Shown one piece after another: positions 5,998 to 6,139 of a DNA stretch of 6,139 bases. The notes under the pieces were generated by a model. That model ran no database searches and was not told where the DNA came from. It saw nothing but the letters and a program-made list of their open reading frames with translations. The stretch covers positions 1 through 6,139 of the forward strand of contig URIT01000159.1 of NCBI GenBank assembly GCA_900547945.1. Direction: 5' to 3'. The translations under genes and the position numbers were made by a program. The DNA comes from an uncultured bacterium (GTDB lineage Bacteria > Verrucomicrobiota > Kiritimatiellia > RFP12 > UBA1067). The stretch's first letter is position 1; every line of letters starts with the position of its first letter.

Positions 5998-6006
5998 ACT
6001 CTCCAA

Positions 6007-6040
6007 TATGCGTTCCCGCTAAAAGTGAAAGGAACGCATA
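6007..6040 (+). promoter_or_regulatory. Inverted repeat overlapping the ribosome binding site of the frame at 6041
   Basis: TATGCGTTCC (6007-6016) and GGAACGCATA (6031-6040) are a perfect 10-bp inverted repeat with a 14-base loop. The right arm ends immediately before the ATG at 6041 and includes the GGA of the AAAGGA Shine-Dalgarno-like sequence (6028-6033). In RNA the hairpin would cover the translation start, so it may dampen translation. As DNA it could instead be a binding site for a dimeric protein or a recombination site. Confidence 0.6.
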
Positions 6041-6139
6041 ATGATACCAACTATCGAACAAGTGATGAAGTGCTACCGGGTGGTGGCAGAGATTCCGCAT
6101 CTGGGGGATGGACGCACTCCGTCGCGTCCACAGGGTGGG
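6041..6139 (+). CDS. N-terminus of an unidentified plus-strand protein, cut by window edge
   Basis: Thirty-three codons are open from ATG 6041 to the window end, beginning MIPTIEQVMKCYRVVAEI and continuing HLGDGRTPSR. AAAGGA lies seven bases before the ATG. The helical start followed by a Gly-Asp-Gly-Arg turn is loosely reminiscent of the core-binding region at the N-terminus of tyrosine recombinases, but this is weak and I do not assign a function. It is divergent from all other genes here. The RBS-covering inverted repeat just upstream would suit a tightly limited gene such as a mobile-element recombinase. Confidence 0.5.
   Translation, partial: MIPTIEQVMKCYRVVAEIPHLGDGRTPSRPQGG

Larger units (their letters stand above)
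5650..6000. other. Gene-poor interval rich in hairpins and short repeats
   Basis: No convincing gene is seen here. The minus-strand frame stays open from 5649 up to 5784, but that part is Arg-rich and looks non-coding. The interval holds inverted repeats at 5726-5742, 5752-5768, 5803-5826, 5826-5838 and 5852-5869, a C/T-rich stretch at about 5938-5968, and an AT-rich tandem repeat at 5970-5997. The left part probably belongs to the end of the decayed insertion element; the right part is the leader of the plus-strand frame starting at 6041. Confidence 0.6.

Overview
The window is GC-rich bacterial DNA. Every convincingly intact gene lies on the minus strand, so the transcripts read from high to low coordinates. 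The best taxonomic guess is an anaerobic member of the PVC group, close to Kiritimatiellota (former Verrucomicrobia subdivision 5). Three things point there: a DUF6259-type exported glycoside hydrolase, a very short rubredoxin, and a fragment reading ESANVVGY, which I associate with secreted proteins of that group. This is inference; no marker gene is present.

Layout from the upstream side of the minus strand. At 6041-6139 a plus-strand reading frame begins directly after a 10-bp inverted repeat that overlaps its ribosome binding site, and it runs off the window. From 5650 to 6000 there is no gene, but there are several hairpins and a perfect 14-bp tandem repeat. At 5341-5649 there is a transposase-like N-terminal fragment. 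Its last half is the antisense of a plus-strand secreted-protein leader fragment, so the segment looks like an insertion-element scar. An MgtC/SapB-type membrane protein follows (4842-5321). Next is a compact rubredoxin (4523-4660) with a near-consensus sigma-70 promoter in front and a terminator hairpin behind, so it looks like a one-gene unit.

Below the terminator, a separate -10 box (TATAAT) precedes a probable three-gene operon. It contains an 862-residue exported glycoside-hydrolase-like enzyme (1758-4346), a 135-residue single-pass coiled-coil membrane protein (1338-1745), and a BatD-like exported, membrane-anchored protein (1313 down past the window edge). The gaps are only 12 and 24 bases and each gene has its own Shine-Dalgarno-like sequence.

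Functionally, the operon joins an extracytoplasmic carbohydrate-active enzyme to envelope proteins of Bat type, which is not an obvious pairing. The rubredoxin is a small electron carrier typical of anaerobes. The MgtC-like protein is a membrane protein of a family linked to magnesium limitation. I see no CRISPR array, tRNA or rRNA, and no clear new defence system. The least explained items are the GH-coiled coil-BatD linkage, the insertion scar, and the RBS-overlapping hairpin at the right edge.
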